A DNA stretch of 64,000 nt from VAXT01 sp963850415 (GTDB lineage Bacteria; Actinomycetota; Thermoleophilia; Gaiellales; Gaiellaceae): positions 310,001-374,000 of the forward strand of contig CAWKLE010000004.1 of NCBI GenBank assembly GCA_963850415.1, read 5' to 3'. The notes below the pieces were generated by a model. The model worked only from the letters and a program-made list of their open reading frames with translations, was not told the DNA's origin and made no database searches. Within the stretch, counting starts at the first letter, position 1; each line of letters opens with the position of its first letter. Both the position numbers and the translations under genes were made by a program. Shown here in pieces: positions 1 through 8,178 of this stretch.

Positions 1-2
1 GC

Positions 3-524
3 AACGCGATCAGGCGCAATTTCACCGCGGAAGGGCTGAACGTCGACATCCGAGGCGCCCGGCGGCCCGTCGACGTCCGCGTGTCGGCGCCGCTCCTCGT
101 CTCCGGCGCGGTTCTGACGGGAGGCGTCTCGCGGAGCTTCAAGGGCGTGCTCGACGGAGTCCGTCGGAACGAACTGCGGGTCCTCGTGCCCGGCCACCGG
201 CCCCCGAAGATCTCGATGCGGGTGCGCACACTCGCCGTCCCGGATCGCGTGCGGGCGACGGACAGCGTCGCTGCACAGCTCGCGAACACGATCGACCTCG
301 AGTTGAGGTACGCACGCAAGCGCCAGTACGACCAGTTCATCTCCGGCGCGGACCCGACCGGTCGCAGCTCGACGATCTACGTCTACCGCACCGCGCCTCG
401 CGCGATCGCTGCTGCTCCGCTCGAGAGCAGCGGCTCTAGCGGCAACACGATGGGCTGGATCGCGCTCGCGGTGCTGCTCGCGGCCGCGCTTCCGGTCGCT
501 GCCGTGGTCTGGGCCCGCTCCTAG
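3..524 (+). CDS. Hypothetical membrane-anchored protein, 5' end outside window
   Basis: An open frame runs into the window from upstream and stays open from base 3 to a TAG at 522-524, so the gene is cut at its 5' side. I do not recognise a family. About 145 soluble residues rich in Arg and Val precede a Ser/Gly linker and one C-terminal hydrophobic segment (about 20 residues ending in WARS), which suggests a tail-anchored or C-terminally anchored protein. It is convergent with the next gene, whose stop overlaps by 4 bases. A GTG at 81 could serve as a start, but the frame continues upstream of it without a stop, so an upstream start is more likely. Confidence 0.6.
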   Translation, partial: NAIRRNFTAEGLNVDIRGARRPVDVRVSAPLLVSGAVLTGGVSRSFKGVLDGVRRNELRVLVPGHRPPKISMRVRTLAVPDRVRATDSVAAQLANTIDLELRYARKRQYDQFISGADPTGRSSTIYVYRTAPRAIAAAPLESSGSSGNTMGWIALAVLLAAALPVAAVVWARS

Positions 525-811
525 GAGCCGGCCTCTTCGACCGCCTTCGCGTAGGCGAGCTGCAGGTTCGCGGTCGCCTGCTCGAAGTCGTGCACGACCT
601 CGTCGGGCACCGATCCGGCGAGGACCGGCGTCAGCGCCCGCAGCGCTTCGATCGCGAGCTTCGCCTGCTCGAGGTCGCGGCCGTCCGGCTCGAGCTTCGC
701 GTAGCCGAGCTGGGCGACCGTCGGGAGAATCGAGAGCAGCAAGTCCGACACCTTCAGCTGCCGGATGTGCTCGAGCAGCTCCTCCTGCGAGAGCTCGCCC
801 TCGTCAGCCAC
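521..811 (-). CDS. Small DUF1844-like protein
   Basis: About 96 residues, mostly helical, with a central block around LEQAKLAIEALRALTPVL followed by a helix with QATANLQLAYAKA; this pattern resembles DUF1844 proteins, whose function is unknown. I chose the GTG at 811 because an AAGGAGG ribosome-binding site sits 6 bases in front of it, inside the last codons of the upstream ligase gene; the two genes overlap by 8 bases and are probably translationally coupled. A longer frame starting at 844 exists but has no such site. Family assignment is by resemblance only. Confidence 0.6.
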   Translation of the reverse strand: MADEGELSQEELLEHIRQLKVSDLLLSILPTVAQLGYAKLEPDGRDLEQAKLAIEALRALTPVLAGSVPDEVVHDFEQATANLQLAYAKAVEEAGS

Positions 812-1961
812 CCACAACCTCCTTGGGGCGAACTTGCTCCGCATAGATCTCCTCGAGCGTCGCGCCCTCTTCGAAGCGGGCGATCTGCCGCTCGGCCGCG
901 TTCGCCGCCGGCACGGCGAGGTACTCGGCCGCGCCGAGCTCCTCCGCGACGGGCCGCATCCACTCGATCAGCTCTTCGAGGGCGGCGCGGGCAGGTCGCA
1001 CCTCGCGCGTTCGAAGATCGATCAGCTCGCCGGACAGCCCCCAGCGGATCGCGCGCCAGAAGTTCTCCTCGATCTCGCGGTTCGGCGGGTCGAGCAGCTC
1101 CTCGCCCTCGTCCAGCGCACGGGCGATCCGCGCCGTCAGCGCATACGCGAACGCCGCCAGCGAGATCGAGTCTTCCTGAAGCGGCTGCGCGTCGCAGATC
1201 CGGATCTCGACGGTCGGGAACGCGAGATGCGGGCGTACCGACCACCACATCTCCGTGTGCTCCTGGATCGAGCCCGTTGCGAACAGGAAGCGGACGTACT
1301 CCTCGAAGGTGCGCCAGTCCCCGTAGGCGTCCGGCACGCCGCAGCGCGGGAAGAACCGCGTGAAGATCTGCGTGCGCACCGAGTGCAGTCCCGTGTTCAC
1401 GTGCTCGAGGAACGGCGAGCTCGCGGAGAGCGCGAGCAGCTCCGGCAGGTAGGCGCGAAGGGCGTCGCAGACCTGGACGGCGCGGTCGGGGCCGTTGATC
1501 GCGACGTGGACGTGGAGGCCGAAGGTGTTGTTCCGCCAGACGACGTAGCGGAGTAGCTCGTCCCGCACCCGGTAGTGCGGCGTGTCGATGATCCGCTGCT
1601 CCTGCCACGGGCTCCAGGGGTGCGCGCCGGTTGCCCCGAGCGTGAAGCCGAGCCCGTCCGCAAGTTCTTGCAGCTGCGCACGCCGTCTGGGAATCATCGC
1701 CGCAGCGTCAGCGAAGGTCTCGCAGCGGCCGGTGCGGACCTCGACCTCGGAGGCGATCAGCTCACCGACGAGGTGCGGCTCGAGCTCCGTGCCCTCGGCC
1801 GCAGCTTTCAGCCGCTCGAAGCCGTCGGTCAGCGCGAGCGTGTCCGGGTCGAGGATCGCGAATTCCTCCTCGACGGCGACCGTGAAGTCGGTCGCGGACT
1901 CGAAGTGCTCGCGGCCGAGCCGCAGCTGTTCGTCGCCACTCAGGACGCGCTCCTCGGCCAC
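804..1961 (-). CDS. ybdK: Carboxylate-amine ligase, YbdK / glutamate-cysteine ligase type 2 family
   Basis: A 385-residue member of the GCS2 family, ATP-grasp-like enzymes that join a carboxylate to an amine; E. coli YbdK has weak glutamate-cysteine ligase activity. Typical motifs are visible: VAVEEEF near residue 30, RTGRCETF near 95, GATGAHPW near 130, an FGLHVHVAI motif near 165 and VEIRICDAQ near 270. The usual family length is about 370. The GTG at 1961 starts 9 bases after the glycosyltransferase stop, without a clear Shine-Dalgarno site. The real substrate cannot be read from sequence; a role in low-molecular-weight thiol synthesis is possible but unproven. Confidence 0.8.
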   Translation of the reverse strand: MAEERVLSGDEQLRLGREHFESATDFTVAVEEEFAILDPDTLALTDGFERLKAAAEGTELEPHLVGELIASEVEVRTGRCETFADAAAMIPRRRAQLQELADGLGFTLGATGAHPWSPWQEQRIIDTPHYRVRDELLRYVVWRNNTFGLHVHVAINGPDRAVQVCDALRAYLPELLALSASSPFLEHVNTGLHSVRTQIFTRFFPRCGVPDAYGDWRTFEEYVRFLFATGSIQEHTEMWWSVRPHLAFPTVEIRICDAQPLQEDSISLAAFAYALTARIARALDEGEELLDPPNREIEENFWRAIRWGLSGELIDLRTREVRPARAALEELIEWMRPVAEELGAAEYLAVPAANAAERQIARFEEGATLEEIYAEQVRPKEVVGG

Positions 1962-1970
1962 GGCGAGAGG

Positions 1971-3212
1971 TTAGTGAAAAGGCTCGAGTAGCCGCCGCGC
2001 GACGCCGGCCCAGCTCCAGCGCTCGACGACCGCGCGTCTCGCCGCTTCTTGCAGCCGCGCCCGCTCCTCGGGGTCGAGCGCCAGGAGCCTGCGCAGCTTC
2101 TCGGCCAGGTCCGCGGGGTCGCCCGTCGTGAAGCTCGTCAGGTCGCGGTACCGCTCCGGGTACTCGGCGGCGACTCCGGCGGCGATCTCCGCGAGGCCGG
2201 AGTGGTTCGCGACGAGCGGGAGCGAGCCGGCGGCGGCCGTCTCGGCGGCGACCATTCCGAACGCCTCGGGGAAGATCGACGGGACCGCGGTGACGTGCGC
2301 CAGGGGGATCAGCTTCGCCAGGTGCCGGTGCTCTAGAGGCCCGGTGAATAGCGTGCGCGGCGGAGCCGTTCGCTCGAGCTCCTCGCGGTAGTCGCCGAAG
2401 CCGACCACGACGGCCCTCGCGTCGACGTCCCGCAGGGCCTCGAACAGGACGTGCACGCCCTTGTTCCGCAGGAGCTTGCCGAAGTAGAGGACGGTCGGCT
2501 CGTCCTCGGCGAGGAACGACTCGAGCCGGTCCGCGTTCCCCTCGTCGGGCAGCCGCTCGTTCGCGTTGCCGGGGTTCGGCGGATCGGCCCGGCTCTCGGC
2601 GATCAGGTCGCGCAGCGCCTCGTCGCGCGGGAGTGGGACAAAGGCGTCGACGTCCACGCCCGGCGGGACGACGTGCACGCGGTCGACGTGGCCGACGACC
2701 TCGTCGAGCACCCTGCGGATGTGCTCCGAGCCGACGAACACCGCCTCGGCGTCTGCAAGCGACTCTCTCCCCCAGCGCGACAGCTCCTCGTTCCCACGCA
2801 TCGAGTACTCGAGCTCCGAACCGTGCGCCTTGACCGCGTACCTGGCCCCCGTCGCCGCCGCCACGGGCCCGCCGAGCACGACGTGGTTCGCGAACACGAG
2901 GTCGGCCGGCAGATGCGCCCGGAGCGCTTTGGCGTTCGCCGTCACGTAGCGCTCGCGTTCGTCCGCGGTCAGGTCCTGCACGAGACGTACATCCATGCCC
3001 TCGTACTCGTCGAGCACGAAGGTGGGCAGCAGCCCGCCGATGTCCGGGCGGACGACGGACGCCCCGCCGAGGTCGTATTCCTCTGGGCGCGGCTCCTGCG
3101 CGAACACGGTCACGTCGTGGCCGGCGCGGCTCCACTCGCGCGCGAGCGAGCGCGTGTACACGTTGGACCCGGTCCCGCCGAGCAGGTACCCGTGCCAGAG
3201 CAGGATGCGCAT
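1971..3212 (-). CDS. Glycosyltransferase family 4
   Basis: A 413-residue GT-B fold retaining glycosyltransferase. The N-terminal Rossmann half has the glycine loop HGYLLGGTGSNVY at residues 6-18 that binds the acceptor side; the C-terminal half has PTVLYFGKLLRNKG and the E-x7-E signature EAFGMVAAE that binds the nucleotide sugar. I chose ATG 3212 since MRILLWHGY is the normal start of such proteins; a longer frame to 3260 adds 16 residues with no family match. It is followed closely by the YbdK-type ligase, suggesting co-transcription. Sugar and acceptor are unknown; a low-molecular-weight thiol or a cell-surface glycan are both possible. Confidence 0.8.
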   Translation of the reverse strand: MRILLWHGYLLGGTGSNVYTRSLAREWSRAGHDVTVFAQEPRPEEYDLGGASVVRPDIGGLLPTFVLDEYEGMDVRLVQDLTADERERYVTANAKALRAHLPADLVFANHVVLGGPVAAATGARYAVKAHGSELEYSMRGNEELSRWGRESLADAEAVFVGSEHIRRVLDEVVGHVDRVHVVPPGVDVDAFVPLPRDEALRDLIAESRADPPNPGNANERLPDEGNADRLESFLAEDEPTVLYFGKLLRNKGVHVLFEALRDVDARAVVVGFGDYREELERTAPPRTLFTGPLEHRHLAKLIPLAHVTAVPSIFPEAFGMVAAETAAAGSLPLVANHSGLAEIAAGVAAEYPERYRDLTSFTTGDPADLAEKLRRLLALDPEERARLQEAARRAVVERWSWAGVARRLLEPFH

Positions 3213-3227
3213 CGGGACATCTTCACA

Positions 3228-3309
3228 CCGGCCATGTCCCAGGACCAGGTCCCGAGGCATGGCTAATCCGGACGCCTCCCAGCACCAGGTCCCGGGACGT
3301 GGCGGATTA
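3228..3309. repeat. Two tandem REP/MITE-like hairpin units
   Basis: The whole spacer between the glycosyltransferase and rex is repetitive. Unit 1 (about 3228-3258) is bounded by CCATG...CATGG and unit 2 (about 3262-3310) by CTAATCCG...CGGATTAG. Both carry a shared CCAGGTCCC core; in unit 1 this is the odd palindrome GGACCAGGTCC. The right end of unit 2 contains the rex TAA stop codon (3307-3309). This could be a mobile palindromic repeat or a terminator for rex; the two copies and the terminal inverted repeats favour a REP-like element. Confidence 0.6.
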
Positions 3310-3981
3310 GGTCAGGTGGAAGTAGAGCGCGTAGAGCAGGTCGACAGCGGGATTCGACGTGTGCACCGCGACGTCGGAGGGGACGTCGAGGAGCGCCTCG
3401 GAGTAGTTGAAGATGATCTTCACGCCCGAGCCGGCGAGATCGTCGGCGGCCTGCTGCGCGCTCGTCGCGGGCACGGCCAGAACGCCGACGATGATGTTCT
3501 TGTCGCGGACGAGCTCGTTCAGCTCGCCGTAGTTGCTGATGTCGATGTCGCCGACCTGGCGGCCGACCTTCTCAGGGTCGGTGTCGACGATGGCCGCGAT
3601 GTGGATCCCGTGCTCGGCGAAGATCGGGGAGCTGACGATCGCCTCGCCCAGGCGCCCCGCCCCGACGAGCATGATGTTGTGCTGGCCCTGTGTCCGCAGG
3701 ATCTTGCGGATCTCGCCGAGCAAACTGTCGATGTTGTATCCGACCCCGCGCTTGCCGAACTTCCCGAACGCCGACAGGTCGCGGCGGATCTGGGTGGCGT
3801 TGATGTTCGTGTAGTCCGAGATCTCCTGCGAGGAGATCCGGGCCTTGCCCATCTTCTTCGCCTGGGTCAGAACCTGGAGGTACCGGCTCAAACGGGCCGC
3901 GACACCGACCGTCAGCCGGTCTGTCGGCGGGCTCTGCGGTGGAGCTTGTAACACCACACAAGGATTCTTGCATTTCGGCAC
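3307..3981 (-). CDS. rex: Redox-sensing transcriptional repressor Rex
   Basis: Rex senses the NADH/NAD+ ratio and represses respiratory and fermentative genes. A winged helix occupies about residues 25-85 (TNINATQIRRDLS recognition region, FGKFGKRGVGY), followed by a Rossmann fold with the dinucleotide loop VGAGRLGEA near 105 and a C-terminal swapped helix ending LLYALYFHLT. Length 224 is near normal, but the first about 24 residues are an unusual Cys/Pro-rich leader encoded by AT-richer DNA; GTG codons at residues 9 and 10 are alternative starts. It lies 34 bases downstream of the glutaredoxin gene, an arrangement common in actinobacteria. An imperfect palindrome at 3948-3963 (TTGTGTGGTGTTACAA) might be an autoregulatory site. 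Confidence 0.92.
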   Translation of the reverse strand: MPKCKNPCVVLQAPPQSPPTDRLTVGVAARLSRYLQVLTQAKKMGKARISSQEISDYTNINATQIRRDLSAFGKFGKRGVGYNIDSLLGEIRKILRTQGQHNIMLVGAGRLGEAIVSSPIFAEHGIHIAAIVDTDPEKVGRQVGDIDISNYGELNELVRDKNIIVGVLAVPATSAQQAADDLAGSGVKIIFNYSEALLDVPSDVAVHTSNPAVDLLYALYFHLT

Positions 3982-4015
3982 CCGCTCTTGCGTCCGGGTG
4001 TCACAAAGTCGGGCT

Positions 4016-4261
4016 TCAGACGTCCGCTTGTGCGAGCCGGCGGCGCAATGCGTCAGGCGGCACGAAGTAGACGAACGCCCGCTCGCCGTCGATCTCGAGG
4101 ACCGGCAGCAGCTCGCGATAGCGGGCCTCCAGGTCCGGGTCGCCGTCGATCAGGACCTCGTCCAGCTCGAAGCCGAACTCGTCCCGGAGCGCGACGACGG
4201 TCTCGCGAGCACGCTCGCAGAGGTGGCACCCCTCGGCCGAGTAGAGGACGACCTCAGGGAT
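4016..4261 (-). CDS. Glutaredoxin-family protein with apparent ATC start
   Basis: An 81-residue thioredoxin-fold protein, PEVVLYSAEGCHLCERA at its start, with the redox motif C-H-L-C at residues 12-15 and the cis-proline strand LPVLEIDGE near 52-60. Glutaredoxin-like proteins reduce disulfides in the cytoplasm; this one precedes rex as in many actinobacteria. There is no ATG, GTG or TTG anywhere between the in-frame stop upstream and the CxxC motif; ATC at 4259-4261 sits exactly where the family's ATG would be and overlaps the gdhA stop by 8 bases. It is probably translated by coupling to gdhA from a near-cognate codon. A sequencing error at one base is the alternative. Confidence 0.75.
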   Translation of the reverse strand: MPEVVLYSAEGCHLCERARETVVALRDEFGFELDEVLIDGDPDLEARYRELLPVLEIDGERAFVYFVPPDALRRRLAQADV

Positions 4262-5528
4262 AGAGGCCGCGCGTCGTCGTCGCCTCGGCCACGCGGTTCA
4301 CCGCCAGCCCGTACGCCGCCATCCGCATGCTCGTGCCGCGGCTCTCGCGGGTCGCCCAGGTCTCGTTGAAGGCGCGGGTCGAGATGTCGTTCAGCCGCGC
4401 GTTCACCTCGTCCTCCTTCCAGAAGTACTCCTGGAGGCCCTGCACCCACTCGAAGTACGACACGACGACGCCGCCGGCGTTGGCGAGCACGTCCGGCAGG
4501 ACGAGCACGCCGCGGTCCTCGAGGATCTCGTCCGCGGCAGGCGTCGTCGGCCCGTTCGCGCCCTCGCAGATGATCTTCGCCTTGATCTTGTCCGCGTTGT
4601 CCGAGGTGATCACCTGCTCGAGCGCGCACGGGGCGAGCACGTCGCACTCGAGAACGAGCAGCTCCTCGTCGGTGAGCTTCTCCGCGTCCTTGAGGCCCTC
4701 GAGCGAGCCGGTTTCCTGCTTGTGCGCGATCGCGGTCTCGACGTCGATCCCCTTCGAGTTGTGGACACCTCCGGACGAGTCCGAGACGGCGAGCACGATC
4801 GCGCCCTCCTGCGCCAGGAACCGGGCCAGGTACATGCCGACGTTGCCGAACCCCTCGACGACCACGCGCTGGCCCGCGATCGTCGCACCCTGCTTCCGGA
4901 CGGCCTCGCGGATGATGTAGAGCGCCCCGCGGGCCGTCGCCTCGAGCCGCCCGAGCGAGCCGCCGATGTTCAGCGGCTTGCCGGTGACGACGCCGAGCAC
5001 CGAGTGGCCCTTGTTCATCGAGTACGTATCGAAGATCCAGGCCATCACGCGCCCGTCCGTCCCCACGTCGGGAGCCGGGATGTCCTTCTCCGGGCCGATC
5101 TCGTTGATGATCTCCGAGGTGTAGCGGCGCGTCATCTTCTGGAGCTCGGTCTCCGAGAGCCGCTTCGGGTCGCAGGCGATGCCGCCCTTCGCGCCGCCGA
5201 ACGGGATGTTCATCAGCGCGCACTTCCAGGTCATCCACATCGAGAGCGCCTTGACCTCGTCGAGCGTGACGTCCGGGTGGTAGCGGATGCCGCCCTTCGA
5301 CGGGCCGCGGGCGATGTTGTGGGTCACCCGGTAGCCCTGGAAGGAGTTGACGGTGCCGTTGTCCAGGACCACCGGAATGGAGACGACGACTGCCTTCTTG
5401 CACTCCTCCAGGACTGCGATCAGGTTCGGATCGATCTTGAACGTGTCCGCGACCCGGTGAAGCTGCTGCTGGGCGATCTCGAACGGGTTCTCGCGGAGAT
5501 GGGAGACGGGGGCCGCAACGGTGGTCAC
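4254..5528 (-). CDS. gdhA: Glu/Leu/Phe/Val dehydrogenase (glutamate dehydrogenase)
   Basis: A 424-residue amino-acid dehydrogenase that interconverts glutamate and 2-oxoglutarate with ammonia and NAD(P). The substrate domain has GGIRYHPDVT and the catalytic lysine region IPFGGAKGGI near residue 110; PAPDVGTDGRVMAW follows; the Rossmann domain has VVEGFGNVGMY near 220. Length is typical of the hexameric small class. The GTG at 5528 has an AAGGAG site 7 bases upstream. Its promoter region contains a good -10 box (TATACT, 5577-5582). The 3' end overlaps the glutaredoxin frame, linking nitrogen and redox metabolism with rex in one transcript. Coenzyme preference is not certain from sequence. Confidence 0.93.
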   Translation of the reverse strand: MTTVAAPVSHLRENPFEIAQQQLHRVADTFKIDPNLIAVLEECKKAVVVSIPVVLDNGTVNSFQGYRVTHNIARGPSKGGIRYHPDVTLDEVKALSMWMTWKCALMNIPFGGAKGGIACDPKRLSETELQKMTRRYTSEIINEIGPEKDIPAPDVGTDGRVMAWIFDTYSMNKGHSVLGVVTGKPLNIGGSLGRLEATARGALYIIREAVRKQGATIAGQRVVVEGFGNVGMYLARFLAQEGAIVLAVSDSSGGVHNSKGIDVETAIAHKQETGSLEGLKDAEKLTDEELLVLECDVLAPCALEQVITSDNADKIKAKIICEGANGPTTPAADEILEDRGVLVLPDVLANAGGVVVSYFEWVQGLQEYFWKEDEVNARLNDISTRAFNETWATRESRGTSMRMAAYGLAVNRVAEATTTRGLYP

Positions 5529-5576
5529 GAAGTCACTCCTTGAATCGGCTGCAAATAACGGGAACTTCCGGCGGCG

Positions 5577-5582
5577 AGTATA
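5577..5582 (-). promoter_or_regulatory. -10 box of gdhA promoter
   Basis: TATACT on the minus strand, about 50 bases upstream of the gdhA GTG, in a low-GC patch in a gene-poor 70-base spacer. A weak -35 (TTCGGT, 18-base spacing) lies upstream in the end of the subtilase gene. The hexamer matches the sigma-A consensus at 5 of 6 positions; the -35 is poor. Confidence 0.5.
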
Positions 5583-5598
5583 AGCCGGGGCGCACGGG

Positions 5599-8178
5599 TT
5601 ACCGAATCGTGAACGGCACGATCGCCTCGGTGGGCGGCCCCTGTCCCGTCGGATACGCAGTCAGGAGGAGCCGGTACTTGCCCGGCTCGAGCGTGTCGCC
5701 GTTCGCGTCGCGCCCGGTCAGCCCGAAGGCGAAGCGTCCGGGCAGGAGGTCGCGGAGCTGGGCGAGGTTACCGAGCCGCGAGCCGTCGCTTCGCCGGAGG
5801 TGGAGGACGAGCAGGGCAACCGGCTCGAGCTGGCCCCCCGAGGCGATTCGCCCGGCCTGGAACGAGAGCACGGCCGGTGCGCTGTCCGACGGACGGAACG
5901 CGCTGCTCGATAGGCGGATCGACGAGAGCAGCTCGTCGTGGCGCGGCCGCACCGTGATCAGCCAGGGCACATGGATCGCGTTGCTCCCGCGGGGCCGGAT
6001 CGTGAGCAGGCCCTCGATCGGGTCTCCGAGCGGTGCGAGGGCACGGGCGGCGACGTAGACGGTCGCGATCCCGTGCGGCCTGATCCTCACCTGCGACGGC
6101 GCGAAGGCGAACACCAGCGCGCGTGCTCCGCCCCGGTCGCGCCGGTCGGACGCGAGCTCGACCGTCAGCCGGCGGGACGACAGGTTGCGCACCACGATCC
6201 TGCGGGTCGCATGCCAGCCCTGGCGATCCGGCGCCCGCCCGAAGCTGAGCGTCGTCGGCAGCGCAGCGACCTCACCCGCCGAGGTGGCTCCGATGTCGAG
6301 CAGGCCGTTGCCCTGCGCCGCCACCGACTCGCGCGGGAGCGGCCTCGCCGACCCTGCGAGCAGGCCTTTCAGCGCCGAGGCGTCGAGATCGGGCCTGGCC
6401 TGCGCGAGCAGCGCCGCCGAGCCGGCGACGAGCGCCGACGCGGCGCTCGTGCCACTGATGCTCGAGTAGCGGGCGGAGCCGTCCTCGGCCTTGCCGGGGT
6501 CGGCGGTCAGCAGGCCGACGCCGGGCGCGACGAGGTCCGGCTTCACGAAACCGTCGAACGCGAGCCCCTGGGACGAGAACGGCGCGACGCCGCCGGCCGT
6601 GGGACTCGCCTCCGAGCTCGGCCGTCCGATCGACACGAGCACCGTTCGTCCGTCCGCGAGCAAGGCGGCGAGCTGCTTGCCGACCGCCGACGGCAGTCCG
6701 ACGACCGGAATCGTGACGCCGTCGTCGAGGCCGATGCCGCCGCCGGGCAGCGAGTCGCCGTAGAGCACGACCGACGAGGCGCCCGCCTTCGCGGCCTGCG
6801 CCGCGGCGTACCCCGGGTCGTTGCCCGCGGGGACGAGCGCCGCCCGGCCCGCGACGAGGCTAAGTCCGCCCATGGTGAAGAACTCGTCCAGGCTCGGCGG
6901 CGCGCCCTGGGCGAGCTCGGGCGGCCCGAGCCGCGGAACGCTGAGCGGAAGCGTCTCGTCCGAGCTCGGCGCGACGGCTCCCGCGAGCGGGATGCGGCGG
7001 TCGAACAGCACGCCGAGGCCGACCCGAGCCACGACGCGCACCGAGGCGGAGGAGTCGCGAAGATCGGCCGCGCCGACCGTCAGTGCCGCGCGGGATCCGC
7101 CCGGGCCCGAGATGCTTCCGTAGCCCGGCCCGGCGAGGCCGTCATTGCCGGCGGGCGCGACCACGAGCGTGTCCAGCCGGAGCGCCCCCGCGACTGCCCT
7201 GGCGGACGGGCTGTCCTCGAAGGCGGCGAACGGCTCGGCGACCCCGACGAGCGCGATCCGGGCCGCGTCGAGCGCGACGCCGTCCAGGTTCGGGTCGACT
7301 GCGCGCTCGAGCCCCGCGATCAGCTGGTCGGTGCGCCCGTAGACCGCCCAGCGCCCGCTCGCCTCGCGCTGCCAGCCCGCGACGCGAATCGGGAGCACCG
7401 TCGCCCCCGGCGCGACCCCGTTCATCTTGCCTGGGCCCTGCGAGCCGACGAGCAGACCGGCCATCTCAGTTCCGTGCCGCTCGAGCCGCGTCGGGTCGTC
7501 AGGGCTCGGGCGCGCGGTCGTGTCGCGGGTGTTGCCGACCAGGTCGTACCCGCCGGAGACCTGGCCGAGGACGTACGGATCCTTGGCGTCGACGCCCGTA
7601 TCGAGCAGGGCGATCGTCACGCCGCGCCCGCTGGACCCGGGCAGGCTGACCTCGGGACGGCTCGCCACTCCCGGCGCGAGGCCGCCCTTCTCGATCAGCG
7701 TCGACGAGACCGAGGCCGGATACGTGACGCGGACCGGATAGACGCCTGCGACCTCGGGAGCGCGCTCGAGGAAGGCGACCGCCCGTGGGTCGAGCGCCGC
7801 CGAGAAGCCGGTGAGGACGCGCGCGTAGCGGTGCTCGGGCCGCACGCGAACGCCGTCCTGCGCGAGCCGCGCGATCAGCAGGTTGTCCGCGGCGAGCGCG
7901 GCCGCTGTCCAGCGCCGCTGCTGCGCCTCGGTCGCCTGACCGCCGGCCGCCGCGACCCGATCGGCGAGCGACGGGCTGTTCAGGACGACGATCACCCGCT
8001 GGCCCACGGCGACCTGCTCGCGCGGGCTGCCCACGAGGCCACGCCACGACGAGGCCGCGAGAGTCTCCTGCTCGTGCCCGGCTCTTCCGGCTCCGGCGCC
8101 GACGGTCAGGAGCGTCGCGGCCAGCGCGAGGGCCGCGAGCAGGCCGAGCTGCAGGGCTTCACGCCGCCGTAGACGCAT
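5599..8178 (-). CDS. Secreted subtilisin-like serine protease (S8) with PA domain
   Basis: An exported S8 protease of about 859 residues. A basic N-terminus (MRLRRREALQ) and a hydrophobic stretch form a signal peptide. The catalytic triad is visible: Asp in ALLDTGVDA, His in RHGTEMAG, Ser in SGTSAASALV. A protease-associated insert lies between the His and Ser blocks (AALVPAGNDPGYAAAQAAKAG). After the catalytic domain comes a long beta-rich C-terminal region that may be fibronectin-like. The start overlaps the tsaD end; ATG 8178 was preferred because it begins the signal peptide, with ATG 8184 and an upstream start at 8205 as alternatives. Targets are unknown. Confidence 0.88.
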   Translation of the reverse strand: MRLRRREALQLGLLAALALAATLLTVGAGAGRAGHEQETLAASSWRGLVGSPREQVAVGQRVIVVLNSPSLADRVAAAGGQATEAQQRRWTAAALAADNLLIARLAQDGVRVRPEHRYARVLTGFSAALDPRAVAFLERAPEVAGVYPVRVTYPASVSSTLIEKGGLAPGVASRPEVSLPGSSGRGVTIALLDTGVDAKDPYVLGQVSGGYDLVGNTRDTTARPSPDDPTRLERHGTEMAGLLVGSQGPGKMNGVAPGATVLPIRVAGWQREASGRWAVYGRTDQLIAGLERAVDPNLDGVALDAARIALVGVAEPFAAFEDSPSARAVAGALRLDTLVVAPAGNDGLAGPGYGSISGPGGSRAALTVGAADLRDSSASVRVVARVGLGVLFDRRIPLAGAVAPSSDETLPLSVPRLGPPELAQGAPPSLDEFFTMGGLSLVAGRAALVPAGNDPGYAAAQAAKAGASSVVLYGDSLPGGGIGLDDGVTIPVVGLPSAVGKQLAALLADGRTVLVSIGRPSSEASPTAGGVAPFSSQGLAFDGFVKPDLVAPGVGLLTADPGKAEDGSARYSSISGTSAASALVAGSAALLAQARPDLDASALKGLLAGSARPLPRESVAAQGNGLLDIGATSAGEVAALPTTLSFGRAPDRQGWHATRRIVVRNLSSRRLTVELASDRRDRGGARALVFAFAPSQVRIRPHGIATVYVAARALAPLGDPIEGLLTIRPRGSNAIHVPWLITVRPRHDELLSSIRLSSSAFRPSDSAPAVLSFQAGRIASGGQLEPVALLVLHLRRSDGSRLGNLAQLRDLLPGRFAFGLTGRDANGDTLEPGKYRLLLTAYPTGQGPPTEAIVPFTIR

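Noticed and set aside
590..1363. Long open frames on the strand opposite real genes (for example 590-1363, 754-1608, 1762-3135, 5938-8172, 22528-24372)
   Set aside because: They overlap well-supported genes, have Arg/Pro/Ala-biased or low-complexity translations and match no family; in DNA of this GC content antisense frames stay open by chance.
3948..3963. Rex operator upstream of rex
   Set aside because: TTGTGTGGTGTTACAA is only partly symmetric, 16 rather than 18 bases, and lies within the assumed rex coding region; kept only as a remark.
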